A stretch of DNA of 64,000 nt from positions 62,001 to 126,000 of the IMG/VR virus record IMGVR_UViG_3300030419_005541; one strand, given 5' to 3'. The translations under genes were made by a program, and so were the position numbers. The notes under the pieces are model-generated. The model saw only the letters and a list, made by a program, of their open reading frames with translations. It did not search any database and was not told the origin of the DNA. Of this stretch, positions 41,448-51,900 are shown piece by piece (the first letter of the stretch is position 1; the number at the start of each line of letters is the position of its first letter). The stretch is from a virus.

Positions 41448-44400
41448 TGGCTAAAATAGATTTAATAAGACAGGTAAAAGGACCGCAAACAGCATCAGTA
41501 TATGTACGTACTACAGCTGTTACGAGTTCACTTACAGGTGAATATGATTTAGAATTTGTACCTATTACAGGAATAAGTGCATCAGTAGATGGTCCTGCAA
41601 TTAGTGGTTCTCTTTCTAAAGCACATTTATCTTCAAAAGTACCTAATCTTGTAAGTGGCTCAGCACAAGTAAAAAGTTTATTACCCGCAGGAAGCGTAAG
41701 TAGTTCAGCACAGATATCAAGTTTAACAGGTGTTGTTAGTGGTTCAGCACAAATAGCTACAGATATTAGTGGTGCTTTTTCAGCACCAAGTGCTTCTTTT
41801 AGTACACGATTAACAACTGCAGAAACAGAACTATCTCTAACATTATTAAGTGGCTCAGCACAAGTAAAAAGTTTACTACCTGCGGGAACCGTAAGTAGTT
41901 CAGCACAAATATCAAATTTAACAGGTGTTGTTAGTGCCTCAGGTCAACTTTCTTCAGATATTAGTGGTTCTCTTTCTAAAGCACATTTATCTTCAAAAGT
42001 ACCAGGTGTAGTTAGTGGTTCAGCACAAATTAGGGCTGACATTAGTGGTTCTTGGACTCCATCAAGTGCATCATTTTCAACAAGATTGACAACTGCTGAA
42101 TCAGAATTATCACTTACTTTATTAAGTGGTTCAGCACAAGTAAAAAGTTTATTGCCTGCAGGAACAATAAGTAGTTCTCAGCAAATACGAAGCTTACCTA
42201 AGATGGAAGATAAAACAATTAAGATTTCACAAGTAGGTGGTGCAAATGTAAAAACTCTTGTAAACGAGTCTAATCAGCCTATCTTAAATGATGGTGATAT
42301 TTTACAATGGAGTCTTTCAGAAGGACAATTTGTACAAAGACAAAGAATAATTAATCCAACTATGTCTTTTAATTCTTCTACAAATGGTTTGGCTATTCAA
42401 GGTGGTAACTCTGTAGACTTATCAAGTCTTGCCGGAGGAGGCGGAGGCGGAGGCTCAGGTCTTGCTCTAACTGCTTCTAACGAAGGAAGTGCTTTAAGTA
42501 AAAACGTTAGAAGTATTAATTTTGTTGGTAGTGATATAACTGCATCAAATTCCGGAAACGCAGTAACGGTAACTTTAAGACAAACTCCATTTGATGGTAA
42601 TCGTGTAGTGTCTAATCCAACTATAGGACAATTATACTCTGACGAGTTTAATGCAGGTACTTCAGGGTCTATAGTAGACTTTTTGAATGGTATGTTTTTC
42701 CCAAATACAGCACCAACACTCTCAAGTAGTAAAATGGAGATAAATGAATTTGAAACAGGAAGTGCGGTTGTAGGAACAATAACCGCAACAGATGCTGAAC
42801 AATCTTCTGCGAGTGGTACTTTGACTTTTGGTACAGGAAGTTACGCCGCAGCAGTTTTTCAAATACATAGTGGTAGTGGACAAATTACCGTAAGACCAGG
42901 TAAACATACATCTGCAAGTTTAAATATAACTAATCCAGGTGATGGCACACTTAGACACTCATTTCCTGCAACCGTTAGTGATGGAATTGTCACAAGCACT
43001 GCTAATATTTTTATTAGAATTATACCAAACACCGCTCCTAAATTTAGAACAACAAGTGTAGGTGGTTCGATAATAACAAATCAAACGGGTAGTGTAAATG
43101 AAAACACAACAAATGGTACAACGGTATCAACAATTTTTGTAACAGATAGTGAATCTGATACTCTTACAATTTCAGCATTAAGTCAAAGTGCTGGAAATAA
43201 ATTTGCGATGGCAGTTGCGAATGTAGCAGGTGGTAAAAGATTAACAATAACTACAAATACTTCAAGTTTTGATTTTGAGACTGCTACACAACATAATTTA
43301 GAAGTTAGTGCTTCTGACCAACATCACGGAAACACAAGTGGTAGCTATCTAACAACTTTACCAATAAGAGTAAATGTAGTAGATAACGTTTTACCGACTA
43401 TGGGAAGTCACGCATTTAACGTTCACGAACATAGTGGTAGTAATGTTAACAACGGACTTGGAGCAAATACAAATAGTCAAACAAGAGTAGGTAATCTTAC
43501 TGCTAATGACGCAGAAGGTGATACGATAACTTTTACAGGTTTAACCGTAACAAGTGGTAGTGGAAAGGGTAATACAAATCAAAGTAATCCTGCTAATGAC
43601 CCTTTTCAAGTTTCAAGTACAGGTGAAGTTCAATTAAAAGCAGGTCAATATTTAAATGCTGATGTATTTAAACAATATAAATATAATGCAAGTTATAGAG
43701 ACAATTTTAACAATGCAAGTTCGAGTGGTGTTATAACAATAAACATTTTACCTGAACCTGTACCAACTTTAACAAGTAATGCGCCTTTCTTTATGATAGA
43801 AAGTGGAGTTGCGACTAATACGGTGAGAGTTGGAACAGATGGTAGAAGTGGAGCAGTTGCTGATTTTAATTCTAACGCTACGGTTTCAATGAGTGTTAGT
43901 TCTTCAGGATTCTTTGCATTAAGTAGTGAAGGAAATTTATCACTCGCAACAAATGTTAGTGCGAGTACGTTTACATCCGGTAGTACTATAACAGGAGCAG
44001 TTAGTGCTTCTACGGCTTATGGTACGGTAGCAACTTCTTCATTTTCTGTCAAGATTACAAAGAATAATGCACCAACACCATCTTTCAGTAATACATCAGC
44101 TAACTTGAATACAAACGGTGCGAGACCAAGTAATACATTGACTACGATATCTTTTAGTGATGCAGAAAGTGATACTCTTGAACATCCTTCATTTGTATTC
44201 ACAGACCCAAGTGGTCAGTTAGATACAAACAAAGTCGGTAACACATATCAAGTAAGAGCAGAGACTAATTTAAGTGCATCTGTTTATCAGATGACAGCAT
44301 CTATAAAAGATGAACACGGATTTAATACAGGAACTACAAAACACACAATAACGATAGCACAAGCAGGTTCAGGGTCAATGACTACAAATGGCACGTTTCG

Positions 44401-45253
44401 TATACGAGATACTGCAACAAGTGGTTCAAAAATAGTAACTGCGGCAGATGGCGACCCAACAGGAACACAAGGTGATTTAGGAGTTACATATTCACCAAAC
44501 TATAACTCACAAGCAGTACAAAACTTTACATCTTCAAATGCCGCTATACATATTGCAGACAACGGTAATTTGACCGTTAAACAGAACTTTGGTGGAGCAG
44601 GAAAACAAGCAGGAGATACTCTTACATCTACGATTAACTTTCAAGACCAATTTGGAAACTTTGGAACAGGTTCATTAACTCTTAATGTCGTAGCGACACC
44701 AAACTTAGTTTACGGTTATGGTTGGTCAGGTGGTAGTGCGGCAGCAGAATCTACTGCGATAGCATCTATGGGTGATTCAGGTGCAGATGGAGATGCAATC
44801 ACAAGTGGTAGTGTAATAGCTATGTTACAAAGTGGTTCGTTAGGAAGTACATTTACACCTTCTTATGTTGGAGGTGCGATGACATTACATAAGAGTGCTT
44901 CTTTAGCAACTATGTCTGATTCAAGTGGAAACGGAATCTCAGATTTAGGTCATTTTAATTTTTCAAGTCTTTCACAAAGAACAATAATAATATTTGCTTC
45001 AGCTTCAAATCAAGCAGGAAAACCAAGAAGTATGTACGATGGAGTACCACCCGATTCGACAGGTACTGATAAAGAATATTATTTATATGCAAAAGATGCC
45101 TCAATTCCAGGAACTATGCAAACAGGAATTTATTATTTTAATATAAAAACTCCGATAAATGGAGTTTCAAGGTGGGGTATGATTTTTGGTGAAGGTAAAA
45201 ACACTAATAATTCACGGTATTTCTTGATGCCTGATTCGGCATCAGCACCTTAA
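41447..45253 (+). CDS. large adhesin/fibre with SGSAQ repeats and cadherin-like domains
   Basis: This is a 1268-residue protein from GTG. Residues about 60-250 hold repeated units such as SGSAQVKSLLPAGTVSSSAQI, a fibre repeat frequent in marine phages. A Gly-rich hinge (GGGGGGG) follows near 330. From about 420 to 1050 there are several cadherin-like immunoglobulin-fold domains. They show APTLSSSKMEINEFETGSAV, TVSTIFVTDSESDTLTISAL and IRVNVVDNVLPTMGSHAFNV; the Asp-rich loops fit calcium sites. The C-terminal domain (NLVYGYGWSGGSAAAESTAI onward) may bind the receptor. Likely role: host-surface or particle adhesion. Confidence 0.7.
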   Translation: MAKIDLIRQVKGPQTASVYVRTTAVTSSLTGEYDLEFVPITGISASVDGPAISGSLSKAHLSSKVPNLVSGSAQVKSLLPAGSVSSSAQISSLTGVVSGSAQIATDISGAFSAPSASFSTRLTTAETELSLTLLSGSAQVKSLLPAGTVSSSAQISNLTGVVSASGQLSSDISGSLSKAHLSSKVPGVVSGSAQIRADISGSWTPSSASFSTRLTTAESELSLTLLSGSAQVKSLLPAGTISSSQQIRSLPKMEDKTIKISQVGGANVKTLVNESNQPILNDGDILQWSLSEGQFVQRQRIINPTMSFNSSTNGLAIQGGNSVDLSSLAGGGGGGGSGLALTASNEGSALSKNVRSINFVGSDITASNSGNAVTVTLRQTPFDGNRVVSNPTIGQLYSDEFNAGTSGSIVDFLNGMFFPNTAPTLSSSKMEINEFETGSAVVGTITATDAEQSSASGTLTFGTGSYAAAVFQIHSGSGQITVRPGKHTSASLNITNPGDGTLRHSFPATVSDGIVTSTANIFIRIIPNTAPKFRTTSVGGSIITNQTGSVNENTTNGTTVSTIFVTDSESDTLTISALSQSAGNKFAMAVANVAGGKRLTITTNTSSFDFETATQHNLEVSASDQHHGNTSGSYLTTLPIRVNVVDNVLPTMGSHAFNVHEHSGSNVNNGLGANTNSQTRVGNLTANDAEGDTITFTGLTVTSGSGKGNTNQSNPANDPFQVSSTGEVQLKAGQYLNADVFKQYKYNASYRDNFNNASSSGVITINILPEPVPTLTSNAPFFMIESGVATNTVRVGTDGRSGAVADFNSNATVSMSVSSSGFFALSSEGNLSLATNVSASTFTSGSTITGAVSASTAYGTVATSSFSVKITKNNAPTPSFSNTSANLNTNGARPSNTLTTISFSDAESDTLEHPSFVFTDPSGQLDTNKVGNTYQVRAETNLSASVYQMTASIKDEHGFNTGTTKHTITIAQAGSGSMTTNGTFRIRDTATSGSKIVTAADGDPTGTQGDLGVTYSPNYNSQAVQNFTSSNAAIHIADNGNLTVKQNFGGAGKQAGDTLTSTINFQDQFGNFGTGSLTLNVVATPNLVYGYGWSGGSAAAESTAIASMGDSGADGDAITSGSVIAMLQSGSLGSTFTPSYVGGAMTLHKSASLATMSDSSGNGISDLGHFNFSSLSQRTIIIFASASNQAGKPRSMYDGVPPDSTGTDKEYYLYAKDASIPGTMQTGIYYFNIKTPINGVSRWGMIFGEGKNTNNSRYFLMPDSASAP
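41600..41643 (+). repeat. 44-base exact direct repeat, copy 1
   Basis: This begins ATTAGTGGTTCTCTTTCTAA and is identical to 41960-42003, offset by 360 bases. It encodes ISGSLSKAHLSSKVP in both places. Confidence 0.85.
41960..42003 (+). repeat. 44-base exact direct repeat, copy 2
   Basis: This is the second copy of the 41600-41643 sequence. It marks an in-frame duplication of about 360 bases (120 residues) in the adhesin stalk. Confidence 0.85.
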
Positions 45254-45265
45254 TGGAGAGTATGA

Positions 45266-45988
45266 ATGGCAACAACAGCAGGTGATATTTATGTAAGAAG
45301 TGGAGCATCAGGTTCATTTACCGGAGCAGAATATGTTCAGGGTGGATGGATAACCGTAGCATCACAATCCAATATGAATTCCATCTATCACGATAGGATA
45401 TCTGATGGTCAAGTAGCTTACGTAAGAAGTTCAAATAGAGTTTACATAGCAACAAAATTTGTAGCATTTCAGACACCTGGCTATGGCGGAACTTCAGATT
45501 CAGCATCTTGGACTGATTTAGTTTGGCCATCCGCAAGTTTTGCTTCTAACGGTGGCGGAGGAGGTGGTATAACTATCTCTAATAATGCTAATAATAGAGT
45601 TTTAACGGGTGATGGTTCTAATGCAGTAGCAGAAACAAAATTAACATTTGATGGTACAACACTAACTTTAGGTGCGGCAACAACTGCTTCTTTTAAGAGA
45701 TTAGATGCTGAAGTTATAAGTTCAAGTCTTGTACAAGTAGATGCTTCAACTTTACAAATAGGTGGTACATCAATAAATAAAACGTTGGTTGACAACGTAA
45801 AATTAAGTTTTAGTTCTACAGAAGTACAAACATCTGAAAATGTAACTACAGAAGCGGCAACAGGTTCGTTTTCAGGTTATGTTACATCATCATTATTTTT
45901 ATTATCATCAGTACAAGGAGCACCGCCAACAGCTAAAGCAGGTGGAATGATGTTTAGTGGTAGTGCTTTTTACTTAGGATTCGAATAA
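45266..45988 (+). CDS. fibre-associated virion protein
   Basis: This is a 240-residue protein with GGAG before the ATG. The N-terminal domain (YVRSGASGSFTGAEYVQGG, then YHDRISDGQVAYVRSSNRVY) is a compact beta fold. A Gly run (GGGGGG) is followed by NNRVLTGDGSNAVAETKLTF and DGTTLTLGA, the standard phage fibre repeat. The C-terminal part ends GGMMFSGSAFYLGFE. It resembles a fibre collar or tip component next to the cadherin-like adhesin. No enzymatic function. Confidence 0.55.
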   Translation: MATTAGDIYVRSGASGSFTGAEYVQGGWITVASQSNMNSIYHDRISDGQVAYVRSSNRVYIATKFVAFQTPGYGGTSDSASWTDLVWPSASFASNGGGGGGITISNNANNRVLTGDGSNAVAETKLTFDGTTLTLGAATTASFKRLDAEVISSSLVQVDASTLQIGGTSINKTLVDNVKLSFSSTEVQTSENVTTEAATGSFSGYVTSSLFLLSSVQGAPPTAKAGGMMFSGSAFYLGFE

Positions 45989-46013
45989 GAATGAAAGAAT
46001 TTTTTAAGCATTT

Positions 46014-46025
46014 CATATTTATAGA
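46014..46025 (+). promoter_or_regulatory. candidate promoter motif (TATTTATA type)
   Basis: CATATTTATAGA lies in the 82-base gap before the next fibre gene, about 46 bases upstream of its ATG. Confidence 0.4.
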
Positions 46026-46070
46026 TATGAATATTCATAGTAACAATAACCTTAATTAAGGAGAATAATA

Positions 46071-47846
46071 ATGGCAAGTTGGAAAAAAGTAATCGTCTCA
46101 GGCTCGAAAGCTGTCCTTGCCGAAGTGACAGCATCAGCGGGCTTTTCAGGAGATGGTTCAGGATTAACAGGTATTACAGCTACGTCTGTAAATATCGATG
46201 GTCTTGATGCGTTAGGTGGAACAGGACTCCATCAAACACAAGACCACTTTATGTTTTCCGATAACGGAACAGAAAAGAAAATAACATTTAGTAATATGCA
46301 AGATGCAATTTTTGCTGATGTAAGTGGAGACGTAGCAATCGCCGCAGGTGGTGCCGCTACGATACAAGCTGATTCAGTTGAAAACTCTATGTTAGCAAAT
46401 ATAACACGAGGTAGTGTTAAAGTTGGTGGGGCAGCAAATGCACCTACAGATTTAGACGCTAAGACAAGTGGACAAATACTTGTTGGTGATGGAACTGATA
46501 TTGTTTCAGTAGCAGTTAGTGGTGATGCTACATTATCAAGTGCAGGTGCTTTAACAATCGCCGCAGATTCTGTTTCTAACTCAATGTTAGAAAATATGAC
46601 ACGTGGTACGGTCAAAGTTGGTGGTGGTTCAAATGCTCCAACTGACTTAGATGCTAAAACAGATGGTCAAATTTTAGTCGGTGACGGAACAGACATTGCT
46701 TCAGTAGCAGTTAGTGGTGATGTAACATTATCTAATACAGGTGCTGTGACAATCGCTGCAAACGCAGTTGAAGGTTCAATGTTAAATTCAAACGTCGCAG
46801 GTACAGGACTTGACTATGGTTCAGACGAATTATCAGTAGACGTTTCAGACTTTATGACAAACGGTTCTAATAATAGAATCGTGACTGCAACAGGTACAGA
46901 TGGAATGAACGGTGAAGCTAATCTTACATTTGACGGAACTATTTTAAGCATTACAGGTAATGTAACTGCTTCTGCAGGTTTTACAGGTTCATTTGTAGGT
47001 GATGGTTCAGGACTGACAGGTGTAACAGGTACCGTTGACGTTGATTCGTTATCCGCATTAGGTGGTGCTTCTCTTCATCAAACACAAGACCATTTCTTAG
47101 TTTCTGATAATGGTACTGAAAAGAAAGTTACTTTTAGTAATTTAGAAGATAGTATCTTTGCAAACGTAAGTGGTGACGCAACCGTAGCCGCAGGTGGTGC
47201 TTTAACAATCGCCGCAGATTCTGTACAAGGAACTATGTTAAATGATGATGTTGCTGATGATTCAACTATTGAAGTATCAAGTAATAATCTTTCTGTATTG
47301 AAAGTTCCAAATGCGTTAACAGCAGGAGATGGTATTTCTGCGGGTGGTACTTTTGATGGTGCTACAGCAAGAACATTTGCTGTTGATTTATCAGGTTTAT
47401 CTACCGTATCAATCGGTGCAGGTACATCTGAAGTAACCGTTAATGATAATCTTACCGTAACAGGTGATTTGACCGTTAATGGTGATAGAACTATCGTATC
47501 TACAACTAATTTGGTAGTAGAAGATAAATTCATCACACTTGCAAGTGGTTCAAGTGCCGCTACAGATGGTGGTATTGTTGTTCAAACTGCAGCAGCAGGT
47601 ACAGGTGCCGCGCTTGTTTGGGACACAGGTGTTGATAGATGGGCAGTAGCAGGTGAATCAACATTGAGTGGAGGTGCAGTTAGCGTTGATGCGTCTGTCG
47701 CCGCTTATGATTACATCGTAGGTGTTTCAGGTTCAACACTTAATCCAAACTTGGCAAGTGGTACGCCAACATTAGGTGCATCAAATCATAGATATGGTCA
47801 AATGCACGTTAACACTACAAGTGGTGATATTTTTATTTACTCTTAA
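46071..47846 (+). CDS. repeat-containing tail fibre protein
   Basis: This is a 591-residue Gly/Ala/Thr/Asp-rich fibre with the strong Shine-Dalgarno AAGGAGAA. It begins MASWKKVIVSGSKAVLAEVT. Two modules are duplicated. The first is ALGGTGLHQTQDHF with SDNGTEKKITFSN, near residues 45 and 325. The second is SMLANITRGSVKVGG with APTDLDAKTSGQILVGDGTD, near residues 105 and 165. A long beta stretch (VTVNDNLTVTGDLTVNGDRT) and VVEDKFITLASGSSAATDGG are typical of T4-like marine phage fibres. The end (NHRYGQMHVNTTSGDIFIYS) is a small capping domain. Likely a trimeric tail fibre. Confidence 0.7.
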   Translation: MASWKKVIVSGSKAVLAEVTASAGFSGDGSGLTGITATSVNIDGLDALGGTGLHQTQDHFMFSDNGTEKKITFSNMQDAIFADVSGDVAIAAGGAATIQADSVENSMLANITRGSVKVGGAANAPTDLDAKTSGQILVGDGTDIVSVAVSGDATLSSAGALTIAADSVSNSMLENMTRGTVKVGGGSNAPTDLDAKTDGQILVGDGTDIASVAVSGDVTLSNTGAVTIAANAVEGSMLNSNVAGTGLDYGSDELSVDVSDFMTNGSNNRIVTATGTDGMNGEANLTFDGTILSITGNVTASAGFTGSFVGDGSGLTGVTGTVDVDSLSALGGASLHQTQDHFLVSDNGTEKKVTFSNLEDSIFANVSGDATVAAGGALTIAADSVQGTMLNDDVADDSTIEVSSNNLSVLKVPNALTAGDGISAGGTFDGATARTFAVDLSGLSTVSIGAGTSEVTVNDNLTVTGDLTVNGDRTIVSTTNLVVEDKFITLASGSSAATDGGIVVQTAAAGTGAALVWDTGVDRWAVAGESTLSGGAVSVDASVAAYDYIVGVSGSTLNPNLASGTPTLGASNHRYGQMHVNTTSGDIFIYS

Positions 47847-47875
47847 TCTTAAATGACAAGGTGAAAAGGTTTTTT

Positions 47876-48103
47876 ATGGGTTTAGTAGATAAAATGAACG
47901 CGAAAAGTGTTAAAAAAAGTGTGAAAAAAACACAACCTAAAAAAGATGCTTCAGGACTTAGCCTGAGGCATCTTGAATGGTTGTTAAAAACAATAAGAGA
48001 TGCTGAACATTTAAAAGGTTCAGAATTACAAATTGCAACTGAAACGGTGCAATGGTTACAAAACGAATATATGAGGTTACAAAATGAAATTGGAAGTAAA
48101 TGA
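47876..48103 (+). CDS. small hypothetical protein
   Basis: This is a 75-residue protein from ATG 47876 with AAAAGG about six bases upstream; a GTG at 47861 would add five residues. A basic N-terminal third (KSVKKSVKKTQPKKD) is followed by a helical domain (SLRHLEWLLKTIRDAEHLKG, then TVQWLQNEYMRLQNEIG). No known function. It overlaps the next small gene by 20 bases. It lies between fibre genes and could be a fibre assembly factor, but nothing in the sequence proves that. Confidence 0.5.
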   Translation: MGLVDKMNAKSVKKSVKKTQPKKDASGLSLRHLEWLLKTIRDAEHLKGSELQIATETVQWLQNEYMRLQNEIGSK

Positions 48104-48269
48104 GTTGGCGTTTATAAAAGATTGTATTTATAATACGGCAATACAAGGTAAAGATTCTATTTTTGTAGGAGATTTATTAAGAAAAATTTTGAAAGAAAAC
48201 GATAGACTTATAGCAATACAAAAGAAAAAAGAAGCGGAGATGCAAGAAGTCTATATTAAAGAAAAGTAG
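48084..48269 (+). CDS. small hypothetical helical protein
   Basis: This is a 61-residue protein starting inside the end of the previous gene, with GAGG before its ATG. MKLEVNELAFIKDCIYNTAI then LLRKILKENDRLIAIQKKKE is entirely helical and charged. Codon use looks normal for the phage. The overlap with a good Shine-Dalgarno supports a real gene. Function unknown. Confidence 0.45.
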   Translation: MKLEVNELAFIKDCIYNTAIQGKDSIFVGDLLRKILKENDRLIAIQKKKEAEMQEVYIKEK

Positions 48270-48279
48270 TCTATATCGG

Positions 48280-48289
48280 CCCGAAAGGG
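48280..48289 (+). promoter_or_regulatory. small RNA hairpin in fibre leader
   Basis: CCC-GAAA-GGG would form a hairpin with a GNRA tetraloop; a longer alternative pairs GCCC with a later GGGC (to about 48296). No U-tract follows. It sits 45 bases before the next fibre start and may stabilise or regulate that mRNA. Confidence 0.3.
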
Positions 48290-48333
48290 AAGTGGGCTCA
48301 GAAGAGTAACCAACCATATAGGAGAAGTAGTAA

Positions 48334-48972
48334 ATGCCAAGTTGGAAAAAATTAGTCACGAGCGGTAGTGACGCTTCAATACCAAGTGTATCACCTTCAG
48401 GTGATTTTACTATCGATGCAGGTTCAAATATCAATCTTGATGCTGATGGTGCAGTTATAAAATTAAAAGATGATGGAACAGAATTTGGTAGATTAAGTAG
48501 AGTTTCTTCTGATTTAGTTATAAAATCCGCAGGTAATAATAATGATATTATATTCAAAGGTGTTGATGCTTCATCAACCATAACTGCACTTACTTTAGAT
48601 ATGTCTGAAGGCGGAAATGCTAATTTTGAAGGTTATGTAAGTGGTTCAGCATTGGTAGGTATACAAACTGCCGCTTCAATGACAGGTGCAAACAACGTAG
48701 ATTTATCAACATCTGCAAATCATAATATTACAATAACAGGGAATATCACTTTAACTCCAACAAACTTCGCAGGAAGAAAAGGACAAAGTGGTATTATAAC
48801 ATTAATTCAAGATAGTTCAGGTGGTCATTCAATAACATTAAATTCATTGTTTAAAACGCCTAGGGGAGATTCCATAAGCTTTGATACATCTGCTGATGGC
48901 GTATCACTAATGTCTTATTACGTGATAGACGCAACAAGAGTAGCAGTTAATTACTTAGGTCCATTCTCGTAA
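48334..48972 (+). CDS. short fibre-like protein
   Basis: This is a 212-residue protein with AGGAGAAG before the ATG. It begins MPSWKKLVTSGSDASIPSVS, closely paralleling the start of the 46071 fibre (MASWKKVIVSGS), so the two probably share the same attachment domain. The middle has FTIDAGSNINLDADGAVIKL and VIKSAGNNNDIIFKGVD. The C-terminal domain (NITLTPTNFAGRKGQSGIIT and later Ile/Leu strands) is a beta fold common at fibre tips. Likely a second fibre competing for or stacking on the same attachment point. Confidence 0.6.
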   Translation: MPSWKKLVTSGSDASIPSVSPSGDFTIDAGSNINLDADGAVIKLKDDGTEFGRLSRVSSDLVIKSAGNNNDIIFKGVDASSTITALTLDMSEGGNANFEGYVSGSALVGIQTAASMTGANNVDLSTSANHNITITGNITLTPTNFAGRKGQSGIITLIQDSSGGHSITLNSLFKTPRGDSISFDTSADGVSLMSYYVIDATRVAVNYLGPFS

Positions 48973-48989
48973 TGAGATAGGAGTTACAC

Positions 48990-51900
48990 ATGGTCGGTGG
49001 ATTCGGATTTTTAGACGAATTAAAATTCAATACTGAATTTAATACTACTAAAAGTACAAGTACTTCTAAGAACACCACCTTAGCCACTTCTACATCAAAA
49101 GCTACTGCTACTTCAAAAAGTACAATTACTACTTTTAATACTACAAAAGAAACTACTACAACTTATAATACTACCAAGTCAACTATAACGACTTTTGATA
49201 CAACTCTAAGTACTGCTACTTCAAAATCAACGTCAACTTCAAAAAGTACGTCTACAACTTTTAACACTACGTTAGAAACTATTACTGCCTACAACACTAC
49301 GTTAGAAACTATTACTACCTACAACACTACGTTAGAAACTATTACAACTTACGAAACAACTAAGAGTACTATAGAATCAAGAGCAACTGCTACTTCGAAA
49401 GCAACTATTACGACTTTTAATACCACGTTAGAAACTATTGAATCTCGTGCTACTTCTACATCGAAAAGTACGATTACAACTTTTGAAACGACTTTAGAAA
49501 CTATCACGACATATAATACTACTCTGAGTACGATAGAAACACGGGCGACATCCACCTCAAAGTCCACCATAACTACTTTTAATACTACGTTAGAAACAAT
49601 TACAACTTATGAAACTACTCTGAGTACTATTGAACAGCGGTCCACGGGTACTTCTAAGTCAACTATAACTACTTTTAATACTACGTTAACAACTATCACA
49701 ACTTTTGAAACTACGTTAAGTACGATAGAAACACGGGCGACATCCACCTCAAAAAGTACGATTACAACTTATGAAACTACTCTGAGTACCATTGAACAAC
49801 GAGCCACCTCTACTTCAAAAAGTACTATTACCACGTATAATACAACATTAGCAACTATAACAACTTATGAAACTACTCTGAGTACTATTGAATCTCGGGC
49901 TACTTCGACCTCAAAAAGTACGATTACAACTTATGAAACTACATTAGAAACTATTGAAACTCGTGCTACTTCGACTTCAAAAAGTACAATTACTACTTTT
50001 GAAACTACATTGGCAACTATTACTACCTATGAGACTACTCTGAGTACGATAGAATCAAGAGCAACCTCTACTTCAAAAACTACGATTACAACTTTTATTA
50101 CTTCGAAGAGTACTATCACAACTTATAATACTATTACAACTTATAGTACGATAACGACTTATAATACTACCTTAGCAACTATTACAACTTACAATACTAT
50201 AAAAGAAACCACCACAACTTTTGATACAATTACAACATATTCTACAATTACAACTTATGAAACTTCTAAGTCAACAATTACGACCTATAATACTATTACA
50301 ACTTATAGTACGATAACGACTTATAATACTACAAAAAGTACGACAACAACTTTTAGTACTATTACAACTTATAGTACAATTACAACGTATAATACCACTT
50401 TAGCAACTATTACAACTTACGAAACTTCTGTAAGTACTATTGAATCGAGGTCCACAGGTACATCAAAATCTACGATTACTACTTACAACACTACATTGGC
50501 AACTATTACAACCTATGAGACTTCTAAAAGCACAATAGAAACAAGGGCAACGTCTACTTCGAAATCAACTACTACAACTTATAATACTATAAAAGAAACT
50601 ACTACGACTTTTAGTACTATTACAACTTATAGTACAATTACAACGTATAATACCACTTTAGCAACTATTACAACGTATGAAACGACTAAGAGTACTATTG
50701 AGCAGAGGTCTACTTCTACTTCAAGAGCTACGATTACAACTTTTATTACTTCGAAGGCAACTATTACGACTTATAATACTACCCTAAGTACCATTGAGCA
50801 GAGGTCTACTTCTACTTCAAGAGCTACTATTACAACTTTTAATACTACTAAGAGCACCACAACTACTTATAATACTATTACTACTAAAGCAACTATAACT
50901 ACTTTTGAAACTTCTAAAAGTACAATAGAAACAAGAGCTACTTCTACATCGAAAAGCACGAGTACAACTTATGAAACCACATTAAGTACAATAGAAACGA
51001 GGTCTACAGGTACATCAAAAAGTACTACAACGATTTATTCTACCGCGACTACAAAAGAAACTACTACAACTTATAATACTACGAAAAGTACGACTACTGC
51101 GTATGCTACTTCTACTACAAAAGAAACTACTACAACTTATAATACTACGGCAAGTACGACTACCGCATATGCTACTTCTACTACAAAAGAAACCACTACA
51201 ACATTTGGTACAATTACGGTTTATAGTACAATTACAACGTTTAATACAACATTGGCAACTATTACAACGTATAATACAACGTTGGCAACTATTACAACTT
51301 ATAATACTATTACCACAAAGAGTACAATTACAAGTTATAATACTATTACTTCGAAAACTACGATTACAACTTTTAATACTTCTAAAAGCACAATAGAAAC
51401 AAGAAGTACGATTACATCGAAAACTACAAGTACAACTTATAATACTACTTTAGCAACTATTACAACTTATAATACTTCTAAAAGTACAATAGAAACAAGA
51501 AGTACGATTACAACTTTTATTACTTCAAAAAATACAATTACAGAGTTTTCACAAATTACTATTTTTTCTACGATTACAACAAGAATTACAACGAGAGAAA
51601 CAGATACGGTTTATGAAACATCTAAGTCAACTACCACGACTTATATAACTTCAAAATCGACTACAAGAAGCACTCTTGAAGTAAAAAGTACAACTACAAC
51701 TTATAATACTACGAAAAGTACGATTACATCATATCTTTCAAGTTTTAATACGATTACTTCGAAGAATACTACTACCACAAGGAGTACAGCTACTTCAAAA
51801 AATACAACTACTATTTATGCTACGATTACAACGTTTAATACCAATACTTCAAAAACCACGGTTTTCAATACTACTAAAAATACCGTAAACGCAACTATTT

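Noticed and set aside
51103-51396. Alternative-frame Leu/Gln-rich ORF within the Thr-rich gene.
   Set aside because: Frame shift of ACT/ACA repeats automatically yields Leu/Gln/Ile-rich open frames; it is an artefact of the repeat.
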